Part shown: positions 32,947-43,440 of the stretch, in pieces | Layout of the letters: every line of letters starts with the position of its first letter | Position numbering within the stretch: the first letter of the stretch is position 1 | From: Hysterangium stoloniferum | Lineage: Eukaryota; Basidiomycota; Agaricomycetes; Hysterangiales; Hysterangiaceae | NCBI GenBank assembly: GCA_015178975.1 | Contig: WHVD01000008.1 | Span: 868,001 to 932,000 of the forward strand | Length of the DNA: 64,000 nucleotides | Direction of reading: 5' to 3' | Translations under genes and position numbers: made by a program | Notes under the pieces: model-generated | Databases searched by the model: none | Seen by the model: only the letters and a program-made list of their open reading frames with translations | Told to the model about the DNA's origin: nothing

Positions 32947-34080
32947 ATGTCGATTCGTCGGCTGTTATTCATCACTACCCCAGAAGACTCAGATACCAAA
33001 TTATCCGTACTTGAAAAAATGTCGAAGGTCGCAGAACTTCAACAAAAACGCCAAAAAATGGAGGAGTTGAAACGACGACAGGAGGAGGAGGAAAAAACGT
33101 TGATGCAGGAGTTGAAGGATGCGGAAGAGGCGGAAAAGCGGGAAGTGGAGTGGGCGAAGGCGGAAAAGGAGAAGGAGTTGGCGAGGTTAAGGAAAGTAAT
33201 GGAGGATCGGAGGTCGAAGGAAGAAGAAGAGAAGAAGCAACGAGAGGCTGAGGCAGCAGAAAAACGCAAGGAGGTAAGGGAAGGAAAGGTAAGTCCAATT
33301 CCATAGGTTTCCGTGGTTCCAACTGATAACTTTTGTGTACAGCGAAAAGCTGTGGAGGTGGAGGTAGAGGGAGAAGCTGGGCCTTCGAGTCCTAAAGTAA
33401 GTGCATCTGCATAAGATCGGTAATTGACTAATCTTCCGAAACAGAAACAAAAGGTCAAGGCTCCGGAACGGATGGAAATCGTCCATGAGACTCCGTGTTA
33501 TCGATGTTCCATATGGAACATGACGTGTTGGAAGCAGAAGGTAAAATGGGGCGGAACTTGCTATCCCTGCACAGTCCTCAAACTTCCGTGCACCCTCGCC
33601 TCGAAAAGGGTTCCAAAGGGTGAGAAGACTCCTAAGGCTAACGACGTGGAAAGTTCAGGAGCGGCCAAAGCTGCAGAAACTGAAACATCGAAAACGGATA
33701 GTACGGGCATTGAGCTCCTCAAGGAGACCGTCGACGCGCTGGTTTTTATTGGGACGGAAGTCAAGAAAATGTGGGACACAATGGATCGCCACAATGATAT
33801 CCAGGAGAAGGGTTTCCGTTCGTTGGTCCGGAATTTCCGGAGGCAAAACGATTTCCTGGAGAAAATAATGGTTAGCATTGGTGTTATCGCAGTATCTGAG
33901 AGGTTTTCCGATAAGGCACGGGAAGAGCCTAATGATCCGTTGGCAGAATGTGTCGAAAAGAGGTGGGCGTCAGGAAATGGGCCGGAGGAATCGGAGAGTG
34001 AGGATGAAGAGGTGCAGGATATGGTAGAAAATGCGGAGATTGCAGATGATATGGGAGGATTTGGGTGTCAGAAACTTTAA
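32947..34080 (+). CDS. Antisense accessory gene of Gypsy-B: coiled-coil protein with Zn2Cys6-type motif
   Basis: Three exons (32947-33288, 33343-33396, 33445-34080), introns of 54 and 48 nt with GT..AG ends, all phase 0; 343 residues with no stop. Exon 1 is a long charged coiled coil (about residues 25-114, rich in Glu/Lys/Arg). Exon 3 begins with CYRCSIWNMTC, then CYPCTVLKLPC after ten residues: CX2CX6CX10CX2CX6C, the spacing of fungal binuclear zinc-cluster DNA-binding domains. Next are a Ser/Thr-rich linker, a helical stretch (ELLKETVDALVFIGTEVKKM) and an acidic tail. A second ATG at 33019 is possible. It lies between the polypurine tract and the chromodomain, convergent with pol, 107 bp from its end. 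DNA binding or regulation of the element is inference; the family is not known to me. Confidence 0.78.
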
Positions 34081-34186
34081 GATAGTTCTAATAATATTTT
34101 TTTTTGACTTGCAAAAAACCTAAAATGAGTGTGATATCGAAAATGTTGGGAGTGACGGAAACTGAACAGAAGAAAACAGAAAAGAG

Positions 34187-35472
34187 TTAGAGTGATGATA
34201 AAGGTTCGGGTTTACTTGGATAAGCCGTGTGGAAGTTGGTAACGATTTCCATAGCGTGTCCAAGTTCCGTGGCCAATATCCATGAAGTTTCCTCGTCGGT
34301 ACCTTCATAGCCTGCCCATTTGACTAAATAGAGCAATTTACAAGTACGTCGGCAATTGTCAATTTTAGAATCCAAAATTTCGGAAACTTCAAATTCGGGT
34401 TCTCCATCAATAATGACCAGAGGGGACGGGGGTTGAATACGTTCCGGGATTGAGTTAGGAACACAAGGTTCTAACATGGAAACGTGGAAAATGGGATGAA
34501 CTGCTCACATACTATCGGGAAGACGGAGAGTCCATGAAAGTGAACTGGCTTGTGCTATAATTTCGAAAGGGCCTAAGAATTTCTCAGCGAGTTTTTTAGA
34601 AGGTCGGGTAGTACGGAAAAATTGAGCTTTTACAAAAACCTGATCACCGATTTTAAAATTAGGAGGCGGGATCCTGTTTTTGTCCGTGGAACGTTGATAA
34701 TATTCCTGTGCGGAAGAAATAGCTTTCCGAAGTTCTTGATGTAATTCGTTGAGGTCGGTAATAAATTCTTGAGCACAGACAAAAGCCAAATCTCGTTCGG
34801 AATGTACTATGAGATTCGGATTATAGCCTTTGTTGGTGAAAAAAGGAGATATGCTGGTAGTTGCATTCGGAGAGTTATTGTAGGCGAATTCCGCGATCGG
34901 GAGAAGGGATTTCCAATTGTCCTGTTGATAATTGCAATAGATGTGGAGATATTGTTCCAGTGTTTGATTAACGTGTTCTGTTTGTCCATCACCTTCCGGG
35001 TGATATCCCGAGGTGAAGTGCAATTTCATGTCGAGGGCTTTTCCGAGAGCCTGGAAGAAGTGGGAGACGAACTTGGAGCCTCGATTGGAAGTTACGTGAG
35101 ATGGAACTCCGTGTTTGGAAAATACGTGAATAATGAAAAGTTCCGCTAATTGTAAGGACGTGATTGTATCATGAGTGGGTATGAAAATGCCTTGTTTCAA
35201 GAATTGATCCACAACAACTAAAATGGATGTAAAGCCTTCAGATGTCGGAAGTTGTTCGATGAAATCCATGGAAATTGAGTTCCAAGGTTTTTCCAGTATC
35301 GGGAGTTGTTTGAGAAGGCTGTACGGCTTATGCCTCTGGGTTTTGGAGCGTAAGCAGGTGGTGCATGACTTACAGAACTGGGTTACGAAATCTCAGAGGT
35401 TAGGCCAAGTGTATTCTCTACGGATTAAACCAAGAGTATTGTTGATGCCGTAATGTCTGGAGATTGGATGAT
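34187..35472 (-). pseudogene. Gypsy-B integrase core and chromodomain
   Basis: The C-terminal part of pol, left of the inserted solo LTR. Integrase core: MDFIEQLPTSEGFTSILVV (first Asp), VTSNRGSKFVSHFF where the family has an Asp at the Asn position, and HPEGDGQTEHVNQTLEQYL (catalytic Glu). The second catalytic Asp is therefore replaced by Asn (GAC to AAC), which alone would kill strand transfer. A TGA at about 34505 (likely from CGA) separates the core from a chromodomain (FEVSEILDSKI, LLYLVKWAGY, TSWILATELG) that would bind modified histone tails and steer integration to heterochromatin. In frame with the RNase H part once the 725-bp insertion is removed. Confidence 0.9.
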
Positions 35473-36192
35473 TGTTACGACCGTGTCACAACCCTATCGG
35501 CCCCGAGGTTATCGCCACCTGTCAATGTTTAAAGTCCTTCTCTCGGAAACCATCGGCCCCGAAGCTGACGAATGTTTCGCGAAGATCAAACTCCATTTAC
35601 GCCCACGTCAAATAACTCGTATTGTCTGGTCAAACTTTGATACGTCCCCTTTATTATGTTGATCCGTTCAATCTTATGTTTCGCATATGTCTATCTATAT
35701 TTGTAGTCCTCGAACCATTTCCTTTTATCGTAATCCCGCTCTCGGTTATCATCGGCCTCCGAACTAATCATAAACTTCCCATTCCTAGTCAAGCTTATTG
35801 TTAATACCGTGTTCCGCCCTTCTCCCCATTAGTATTTTCCAGATGCCTGTTACTGGTATATGAACCCGCTGTAATTGTAGTTACTAGGCAATCAGAATAT
35901 CGACTCAGAATACCCTCATACACCTGTATCAGTCTCATACTAAGAATCCCCCCATCCGCCTTCGCGTGCGCTCGCCCACTACCGGCCCCGACCCCTTGGC
36001 CTGACGCTCGACTTGTCCTTCGATTCCGATCGGTATCACGCCGAAAGGGACTCACTAGGATTAGTCTTTGCCCGCCCGAAATTTAAGGACATCCTACGGA
36101 TATTTGCGAGGGCGCAGCACATAAGCTGAAGCCAAGTCCTTCCGATCGGTCCCTGTCAGCCACCGACATTAGTCAGTTTCCAGTTCTTAACA
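35473..36192 (+). mobile_element. Solo LTR, family A, copy A3, inserted in Gypsy-B pol
   Basis: 720 bp, TGTTACGACCGTGTCAC to CAGTTCTTAACA, flanked by ATGAT on both sides (35468-35472, 36193-36197). Inserted between RNase H and the integrase, and opposite in orientation to Gypsy-B. The youngest-looking family A copy by CpG content. Confidence 0.96.
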
Positions 36193-38628
36193 ATGATCGT
36201 GTTTATACTGAAGTACGTGGAGTCGGAGATTGTTGAAATCTGGAATGTAGATATGTCCATCGAGATGGATAAAACCTTGAGAGTCCTGTGACCATCGGGG
36301 TTGGTCCGGATTGTCAGGAACTTCTAGGTGTGGCTTGAGAGCCGGATCAGAAGTGAGTGTAGAAAGGATATCTTGATGTAACTGCTCAATGTCCATAATC
36401 ATGATGCTACACATAATTGGATAGTAAAGGGAAGTTGCTCGGATAGATGCGGAAAGTTGTTGCGTTGTAAAAACTGGTTTTAAGTTATGCGGATTAACAA
36501 CTGCATAGTTACTTTCCCCCTCTTTAGGATAGATGTCCCCTCGTCGAGTCATGGCATCTGGTTTTCCACCAAGATGTCTGGTTCGGAAACGGATAATCAT
36601 GTTGAAGGCAGAAAGGAATTCGGACCAGTGGGCTTGCCGGCGGGTTAAAAGTTTAGTGGTAGAAAAATATTCAAGATTTTTGTGATCGGTAACAATGTTA
36701 ACGGGAGTTGAGGAACCTTCGAGATAATGCCGCCAATGTTTAAAAGCTTCGAAAATTGCCAAAAGTTCCTTATCATGAATGTCGTAGTTGAGTTCGGATA
36801 CCGAAAGTGTCCGAGAAAGAAATGCAACCAGATGAATTTCACCGTCGGAATCTTGAATGGAAAGAATCGTGGCAATTGCATAATCAGAAGCATCGGTTTC
36901 CACAATAATCGGAACATCGGGTTTCCAATGGGAAAGGATCGGAGCAGAAGTGAAAGCATTTTTTAAAGTCTGGAAAGCGGAGCGGCATTTGTCATCAAAG
37001 ACCCATGGTTGAGTTTTACGGGTAAGATGAGTGAGCGGTACTGTAATATCCGAGTAGTTCCAAATAAAACAACAGTAAAAGTTGGCGAAACCTAAAAATG
37101 ACTGAATATCCTTGACTTTCCATGGTTCGGGCCAGTCGCGGACAACTTGAACCTTGGTTTCATCCATATGAAGACCATCAGGTCCGATAATGAAACCTAA
37201 GTATTCAATAGAATCCATGTCAAAGTAGCATTTTTTACCGTTGGCGAAAAGGCCGTTTTTATGGAGTCTTCAGAAAACTTCATGGACTTGTTCGTCGTGA
37301 AGAGCGGGATCCTCGGAAAATACCAAAATGTCGTCCAAATAGACTATAACACATACGTCAAGCATGTCGGAAAATATATCATTAACAAAACGTTGAAAAG
37401 TGGAAGGGGCATTGGTAAGGCTGAACGGCATAACCAACCATTCAAAGGATCCATAGCGAGTCCGAAAAGCAGTCTTCCATTCATCGCCCTCGGCAATTCA
37501 GACCAAATGATAGGCATGTTTGAGGTCTATTTTGGTGTAGATCCGAGCTTTCCGTGGGGCGTCGAGTAGATCGGTAACGAGTGGAAGTGGGTACTTGTCT
37601 TTCCGTGTGATGGAATTCAATCCTCTGAAATCGACACAGAGTCGAAGAGAACCATCCTTCTTTCGGATGAAAAGGACGGGTGCTCCATACGGAGACTTTG
37701 AGGGACGGATAAAACCTATTGATAAATGTTCATCCAGGAACTCCCGAATAGACGAAAGTTCTGATTGGGATAATGGGTAAATAGGTCCTAACGGAGGGTT
37801 TGAACCAGGCTCAATATCGATTTTTATGTCGTAGGGCCTATGTGGTGCAAGCCTGTCAGCTTTTTGCTTACTGAAAATGTCCGCAAAATCATGGTATTTT
37901 TCGGGAACTCCTTCCAGGTCGGCTTTTAGCTCGGATAATTCTGGAGTCGCAAAATGTCCAGATGCTTCATCAACTTTTAAGCTGATCGAAAAACACTGTG
38001 AACCATCCAGTTTACTCACCCTAACAAATGCCGAAGCGTTGATGAGAGAGATTTTTGGAGGCGTGGAGGTTTCAGTAGAAGCCGGAGGTGCCGTAGATGC
38101 CGAAAAGGCGATGGCCGGAAGAGATGCTGCAGGAGGAACGGAAGTGTCGGGAATTTGGAAAGTAATACTGCCCAATACCCAGTCAATCAACGGATTATAT
38201 CGGGTGAGCCAGTTGTATCCAAGAACTACCAAACAGCTAGAGTCCAACTGTGTTACAAAAAAAGTAACCGTCTGGGATGTTCCACAAGGGAATCGGATGG
38301 ACATGTCGCCGGCTTGAGTAATAGCCGTATTGCGAGTGCCGTCACACAGACGCAAGGAAATTGCAGGAACAGAATGGAGTTTCAGATTATGTTTCGTGGC
38401 AAAGGTGGTATCTACAAAACAGTGTGGAGCTGGAATCTATCAGAGCTTGGAACACTAAATTTCCAAGAAAGTCAGAAACAAGTTTTACAAATAATGAATC
38501 GGGATTAGAGAGAGCGGATGCGTTGAGACGGATAACCTCGGAAACACGGAGAGAGTCAATGCAACCCTCTGTCCATGCAGATTCCGGAGAGAACGTTCCG
38601 TCCGGTTCTCTCGAGAAACCTCGGCTTT
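36193..38628 (-). pseudogene. Gypsy-B protease, reverse transcriptase and RNase H
   Basis: Protease near 38387-38470: LFVKLVSDF, then ALIDSSST, where the catalytic triplet reads D-S-S instead of D-S-G; a 2-nt loss just after it shifts the frame. The RT (37498-38355 and on) shows [29 protein letters not shown] and [13 protein letters not shown] at 37498-37500 replaces the expected Trp. The catalytic [10 protein letters not shown] lies near 37325-37350, and a second TGA is at 37270-37272. RNase H (36193-37218) has IVETDASDYAIATIL, LHDKELLAI-type and TDHKNLEYF motifs. Pol and Gag share a frame, which fits a single original Gag-Pol ORF as in Tf1-type elements. Confidence 0.9.
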
Positions 38629-39456
38629 TCATTCCCAATAACAGGCATCGGATGTTTGAGCTTTCATCCGCATGAGTTGGAGAGTTTTCGGCTTTCCATC
38701 TTTGCAGATTTCGTCTTTAAGGCGTGATGGAAGTCCCATATAGAAATGGTGTCTGAGGGCGGAATCATCCCATCCACATCGTGCGGCGAGGGTATTGAAC
38801 TTGACGAGATAATCGGAAACTCGTTGATTGTCCTTCATCTTGAGTGTCATTAATTCATTTTCTGCTTCGCCAGATTGATTGTAAGGTCCGAAATTGGTTT
38901 CCAGTTCTTCCACAAAAGCGTCCCAGTCGTCGAGCCATACGGGTGTCTCGTCGGATATTCTGGATAGTCCAGGTTCGAACCAATCCTGAGCGGTATCCTT
39001 GAGATATGAGAGCGCAAAATTGACTTTTCGACTATCGGATTTGAATGCATTGGGTCGATTGCGGAAGCTGAAACAGCATTGGAGAAGGAAATTCTGCAAT
39101 TTTTTCAGATCCTTGCTGGTAAATGGTTCGGGTTCTTTGACTCCGGTGCGGGATGATTCTTTACTATCCTCAGTGGATTTCAAGTAGTCAGCGAATTTCA
39201 CAATGGAGTTGATAAACAACATTTCAGTCGGTTTGTCGGAAGATTTCTTTTTCGATGTCTCCGGCTGATCTTCTGCCTCATTGTCAGAAGTGTGGGGATC
39301 ATTGGGATCCTTTGTTACCTCGGTAACCTCCTCGGTAACTTCTTCGACTGAAGCTGATGTTGTCAGCTGAATTGGGGTTTCGGGTTGAGTGGTGTAAAGT
39401 TGCAATGGGGATTGAAGTTGGGATGGTCCTTTGGAAGCTTTGCGTTTGGGACCCAT
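38629..39456 (-). pseudogene. Gypsy-B Gag
   Basis: Capsid protein of the retrotransposon, 275 codons as read, starting 34 nt inside the 5' LTR (ATG 39456). Basic and Pro/Thr/Glu-rich N-terminus, then the retrotransposon Gag domain (FALSYLKDTAQDWFEPGL, WDAFVEELETNFGPYN, YLVKFNTLAARCGWDDSALR, FYMGLPSRLKDEI). Ends at a TGA at about 38629 after CYWE; Gypsy-J keeps Gln/Arg-rich sequence and a zinc knuckle beyond this point, so the stop probably derives from CGA. The knuckle region itself is deleted in Gypsy-B, since sequence passes directly to the protease. Confidence 0.92.
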
Positions 39457-39477
39457 GATGAGCGAGTCGCAGAGTTG

Positions 39478-39488
39478 AGATCTGATAT
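39478..39488 (-). promoter_or_regulatory. Self-complementary primer-binding site of Gypsy-B
   Basis: On the minus strand ATATCAGATCT lies 2 nt inside the 5' LTR. It is the exact reverse complement of AGATCTGATAT in the LTR (plus coordinates 39731-39741), about 30 nt downstream of a TATA-like TATATTAG, so at the expected transcript start. This is the arrangement of Tf1, whose mRNA 5' end primes reverse transcription. Confidence 0.7.
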
Positions 39489-39490
39489 AC

Positions 39491-40055
39491 TGTTAGGTGC
39501 CGTGTCGGGAACTTATTCCAGAACTATCGGAAAGTCACTGGGAAGTCGGAAACTCGTGGATAGGGTCAGGACGTCAGCTTCAGCTTATGTGCTGCGCCTC
39601 TACGCAAACACTCAATGTCCTTAATTTCAGAAGTAAAACTTACGACGGAAGATATGGATATTCAGAGTTCTGAAGAGTTCCGAATATCGAGCGTACAGAA
39701 AGACGGGAGGAGGAATAAGAAACTAAGTCGATATCAGATCTAAGTTAAAGTACAAATTCGTGGAAACTAATATAAGTCCACTCATTATTGTACTACAAAC
39801 TAAGACCATAATAAGACAGAAATGGAAGTGTTCTTAAAACGGAAATACAATAAGACATATTAGGAAGACAATATTCCGAAACAGGAATATAACAAACAAA
39901 CGAGTGAACACTTGTCAATGGACAAATTACCAAATGCGGAACAAGGGAAGAATGCGGATGATACGGTAACTACGATGTTCCGTAGTTGGGGATCGGAAGT
40001 CGGAAGTCGGAGATCAGAAGTTGGATATTGAAACATCCAGGAACGGGTCGTAACA
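39491..40055 (-). repeat. Gypsy-B 5' LTR
   Basis: 565 bp, the same length as the left LTR. Hairpin at 39581-39594 (stem CAGC/GCTG around TTATGT on the plus strand). Confidence 0.95.
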
Positions 40056-40845
40056 CTTGAAAAGACTTGTCAGAAACCTGTAAAAGCAAAGAGAGACATA
40101 GGGCGACAGGAAAGAATGAAGTGAGTCCAAAACATATACGGTGTTACGACCGGAAATCCTGCCGGACTCCGGGCACTAACTTATATGCACCCGCACCCTA
40201 TATGCACCCATTGTCAGTTTACCGGAATTCCCACCGGACTCCGTACATCAGACTTGTCTACATTCGACTTCGTTACGTTGTGTTTCAGCCACCGGAATAC
40301 TCACTGGACTCTGTCCCTGTCTATGTCCAACCTCGTCCTGCACGTCAGTCACCAGACCCCACTCAGAGAACCCATCTTCCCTCTAACAGAGCCCTGTTCC
40401 CGGTTTAGTCAAATTACCTGTCACAATTCAGACTCCACTCCTGCTCCATTTCCCGTTATGGTTTATGATTTGTCACTATTCAGACTCCACTCTGTTCCAT
40501 CCCATTCCTAACACCAAACTTGGTGTTTATTATTCCCATTTTATGTTTTGCTCGTTTCGTTTCATCATTACTGGATTTGGTATGACATTCACTTAGATTC
40601 CCTCCAGTAATCTAATACATTTTCCGCTCTAAACTCCTACTTGAATCACACCGCTCACACTAGTCGGAACCCACAGGCTCCGGCACATCTATCTCTCTTA
40701 CCTATCTTGACTCACGACCCACGACCTCCGACCTATGACCCCTTGACCCACGATCCCCACCTGGACTCCCTGGGATTCCTGTCCACCTGTCTGAAATTGG
40801 ACAACACAATCTAGCAAGGGCACAGCCTATAAGCTGAAGCCAAGT

Positions 40846-42827
40846 TGTTATGTATTTCTAAGCTTTTTCTGATTTTTAACCAATCTCCCCTAACAAATGG
40901 CAAAAACGAATATTTAAATGTAATTATATTGTGACGATAAAATTGTACAATATTTTGCTTGATTTATCTTGAATTTTTACAATTTAGTTTGTATTTTTAC
41001 CTTGTAAATTGAGCAAGTTATTGAATTTCTAACTTTTATTCTTTTTTGATTAATATGTCGGCGACTCAGCGCTTATTCACAATGTGCGAGTAATCATGTG
41101 ATATTCACATGACATTTCAAACTCCGATGCCAACAAAATGCGATGTGAAATAATTGCACATAATCAAGGCAATATATATATTTATATTATTATAATAAAA
41201 TATTATATTTATAACTAACTAAAAATAAAAATAATAAACATAATAATATAAAGCCGGCCACCTGTGTTTATTATACGGCATGCGACAGTCACAGAGGTGC
41301 GCAACGGTCACAGAGGCATGCAACAGTCACAGAGGTGCGCAACAGTCACAGAGGCGCGCAACAGTCACAGAGGCGTGCAACAGTCACAGAGGCGCGCAAC
41401 AGTCACAGAGGCGTGCAACAGTCACAGAGGTGCGCAACAGTCACAGAGGCGCGCAACAGTCACAAGACGTGAAGGGTGTCATGCGCGCGCACAGGCACGA
41501 GAGCATTATGTCATCATATATGCTACTACAGCAAAAACCGGAAATTCCCTGGAATATTCCAGTGGCTTCCAAAGGAATAGTAGTTGATAGGTACTAATAA
41601 TAGATAGAATATTGTAGAATATTCTATAAGATTCCAGAAAGTTCTATTGTGCCAAGAATATTCTATAGTGTCTTACATAGAAGTAGTTAGAACCTTCCAC
41701 AATGCTCTAGAAAATTCTAGAAAATTCTAAATGACATCATTCAATCTTCTAGAATCCTCTAAATGTCTCAGAATAAAATGTATATAAGGAGCTCAGCTCC
41801 AGCCCTGAATATTAATCAATCAATCATATCATCACATCAACCCACCACATCTGTGTGTGTCACTGCAGCAAGCAGGCTACTCCACACCAATCTGGGCAGT
41901 TGGACATCTAATTCCACCTCTATCAGAGCTGTTGGAAACCCTTGCCACCTCTATCAGAGTTGTTGGCCCAATCAGATCCCTTGTCACCTCAATCTGAGCT
42001 GTTGACTGATCTGCTGTTCCCCTTGTCACCTCAATCTGAGTTGTTGACTTTTGTTCCCCCTTGCCACTTCTTAATTGAATAGTTGGCTATCTTTTATATA
42101 TTATTTCCACCTCAGTTAGAGTTGTTGGTTATCAACTAATAATATATAAATAATCTCATACTATAGTCATCTCTTAATTGAGTACTGATTATTAGTTTTC
42201 CTTACATTGTTATTTGTAGTTTAAGACTTCAGTCACCTCTAGTTGAGTAATTTGACTGTTTATTGCATTACAAATAATCCTTGTTCTATTGTTCATTCAT
42301 TGTGAATCAGTAAAGCATATTCACATAAACAAATACTGAGAATATCCTTGCAAGATCCTAAGACTACATTAAGATCCTGATAAGTTAATATCACAGTAGA
42401 CCTTGTAGGTTAGTGTAAATAAAGCATATATTAGCCAAATAGTGTTTTATTCTATATCTAATCTTTTGACCTGTTTATAAATATTTTTACCATTTGATAA
42501 ATAGTATAAAATATATATAAACTAGCTAGTATTGAAGTTAAATCTAGCTTCAGAATCAGTAAATTGTTATTCTTATTTTAATAGTTGTTGTCACAGAAAA
42601 AGAACAAGCTTGCACAAGCAGCTCTCAAAACCTTCTTTGTGAAGTAGGGTGCATATATTCAAGTAAACTCTTGACTTCGGGGGTTCTAAGTCTATTTAGG
42701 CTGCCACTGATTAATATCAAATACTTAAATTATTTTACCTTGCAGTGAATTGAGTATTTGCACATCTTGATAGAGCATTGGACTCCTTTTTCGGAAAATA
42801 GTATTAAAATAAGGCTAATACATTACA
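40846..42827. mobile_element. Long LTR-like element E, copy E1
   Basis: 1982 bp, TGTTATGTATTTC to CTAATACATTACA, flanked by CAAGT on both sides (40841-40845, 42828-42832). The ends are short inverted repeats (TGTTATGTATT / AATACATTACA). No protein-coding region. Contains a 19-bp minisatellite, a TATA box (TATATAAGGAGC near 41784) and a CAYCTCTATCAGAGYTGTTG-like repeated stretch at 41885-42060. It could be a very long solo LTR or a non-autonomous element. Copy E2 lacks the central 1.15 kb. Confidence 0.8.
41278..41470 (+). repeat. 19-bp minisatellite in E1
   Basis: About ten units of GCGCAACAGTCACAGAGGY with small changes. Same 19-bp period as the array at 8492 but a different sequence. Confidence 0.93.
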
Positions 42828-42908
42828 CAAGTCCTACCGGATATTCCACGGGTTTCTCTGGAGACCCACCATGTACATACCCTAACATACAGGGTCCATA
42901 GAGTGCAG

Positions 42909-43440
42909 CTAGAGAGAGGAAAGTGGTCCTGGTTTGAGTGGGTAAGCTGTGTGAAAATCAGTGACAATCTCCATGGCATTCCCAAGTTCTGTGGCCAAGA
43001 TCCATGAAGTCTCTTCATCGGTGCCCTCATAACCCACCCACTTGACCAAGTAAAGCAGTTTACAAGTGTGTTGACACTTGTCTATTTTTGAGTCTAAAAT
43101 TTGAGAGATTTCAAACTCAGGTTCTCCATCAATAATGACTGGAGGAGGCAGAGATTGCACACATTCCAGGATAGTGTTGCAGAAGCATAGAGACATGAAA
43201 TACTGGGTGTACCATGTGCATGCTATCCAGAAGCCATAGGGTCCATGAGACTGATCCTACTTGTGCAATAATTTCAAAGGGAGCTAAATATTTTTCAGCA
43301 AGCTTTTTTGATGGACAGGTAGTCCAGAAAAATTGCACTTTGACAAAAACACAGTCACCAATTTTGAAGTTGGGTGGCAGAATCCAGTTTCAGTCTACTG
43401 AATGCTGATATTGCTCTTGAGCAGATGTTATCATGGACCA
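42909..43440 (-). pseudogene. Gypsy-C integrase end and chromodomain
   Basis: Chromodomain at 42909-43196 (FEISQILDSKI, LLYLVKWVGY, TSWILATELG), closely similar to that of Gypsy-B. Upstream (43129-43338, another frame) is the integrase C-terminal segment (TCPSKKLAEKYLAPFEIIAQ). A frameshift lies between them. The integrase core is absent. Confidence 0.85.

Larger units (their letters stand above)
32198..40055 (-). mobile_element. Gypsy-B, full-length chromodomain Ty3/Gypsy retrotransposon
   Basis: 7858 bp with 565-bp LTRs at both ends and CTTGA on both sides (32193-32197, 40056-40060). Gag-pol is on the minus strand: Gag, protease, RT, RNase H, integrase, chromodomain. A plus-strand gene occupies the space before the 3' LTR. 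A 720-bp solo LTR of family A is inserted in pol. Stops and shifts in gag-pol make it non-autonomous. Confidence 0.96.
40142..42887 (+). mobile_element. Solo LTR, family D, copy D1, split by element E1
   Basis: Left part 40142-40845, right part 42833-42887; about 760 bp without E1. Starts TGTTACGACCGGAAATCC and ends GTACATACCCTAACA. Flanks are TACGG (40137-40141) and TACAG (42888-42892), identical except for one CpG-to-CpA change. Inserted in the 3' region of Gypsy-C. Hairpin at 40823-40836 (stem CAGC/GCTG, loop CTATAA). Confidence 0.9.

Noticed and set aside
33039-33458. Minus-strand ORFs opposite the antisense gene
   Set aside because: Ser/Phe/Leu-rich mirror of the Glu/Lys coiled coil; no element motifs, and pol ends at 34187.
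38155-38675. Plus-strand ORFs over Gypsy-B protease
   Set aside because: Shadows of the coding strand; no introns, promoter or conserved counterpart in the other elements.
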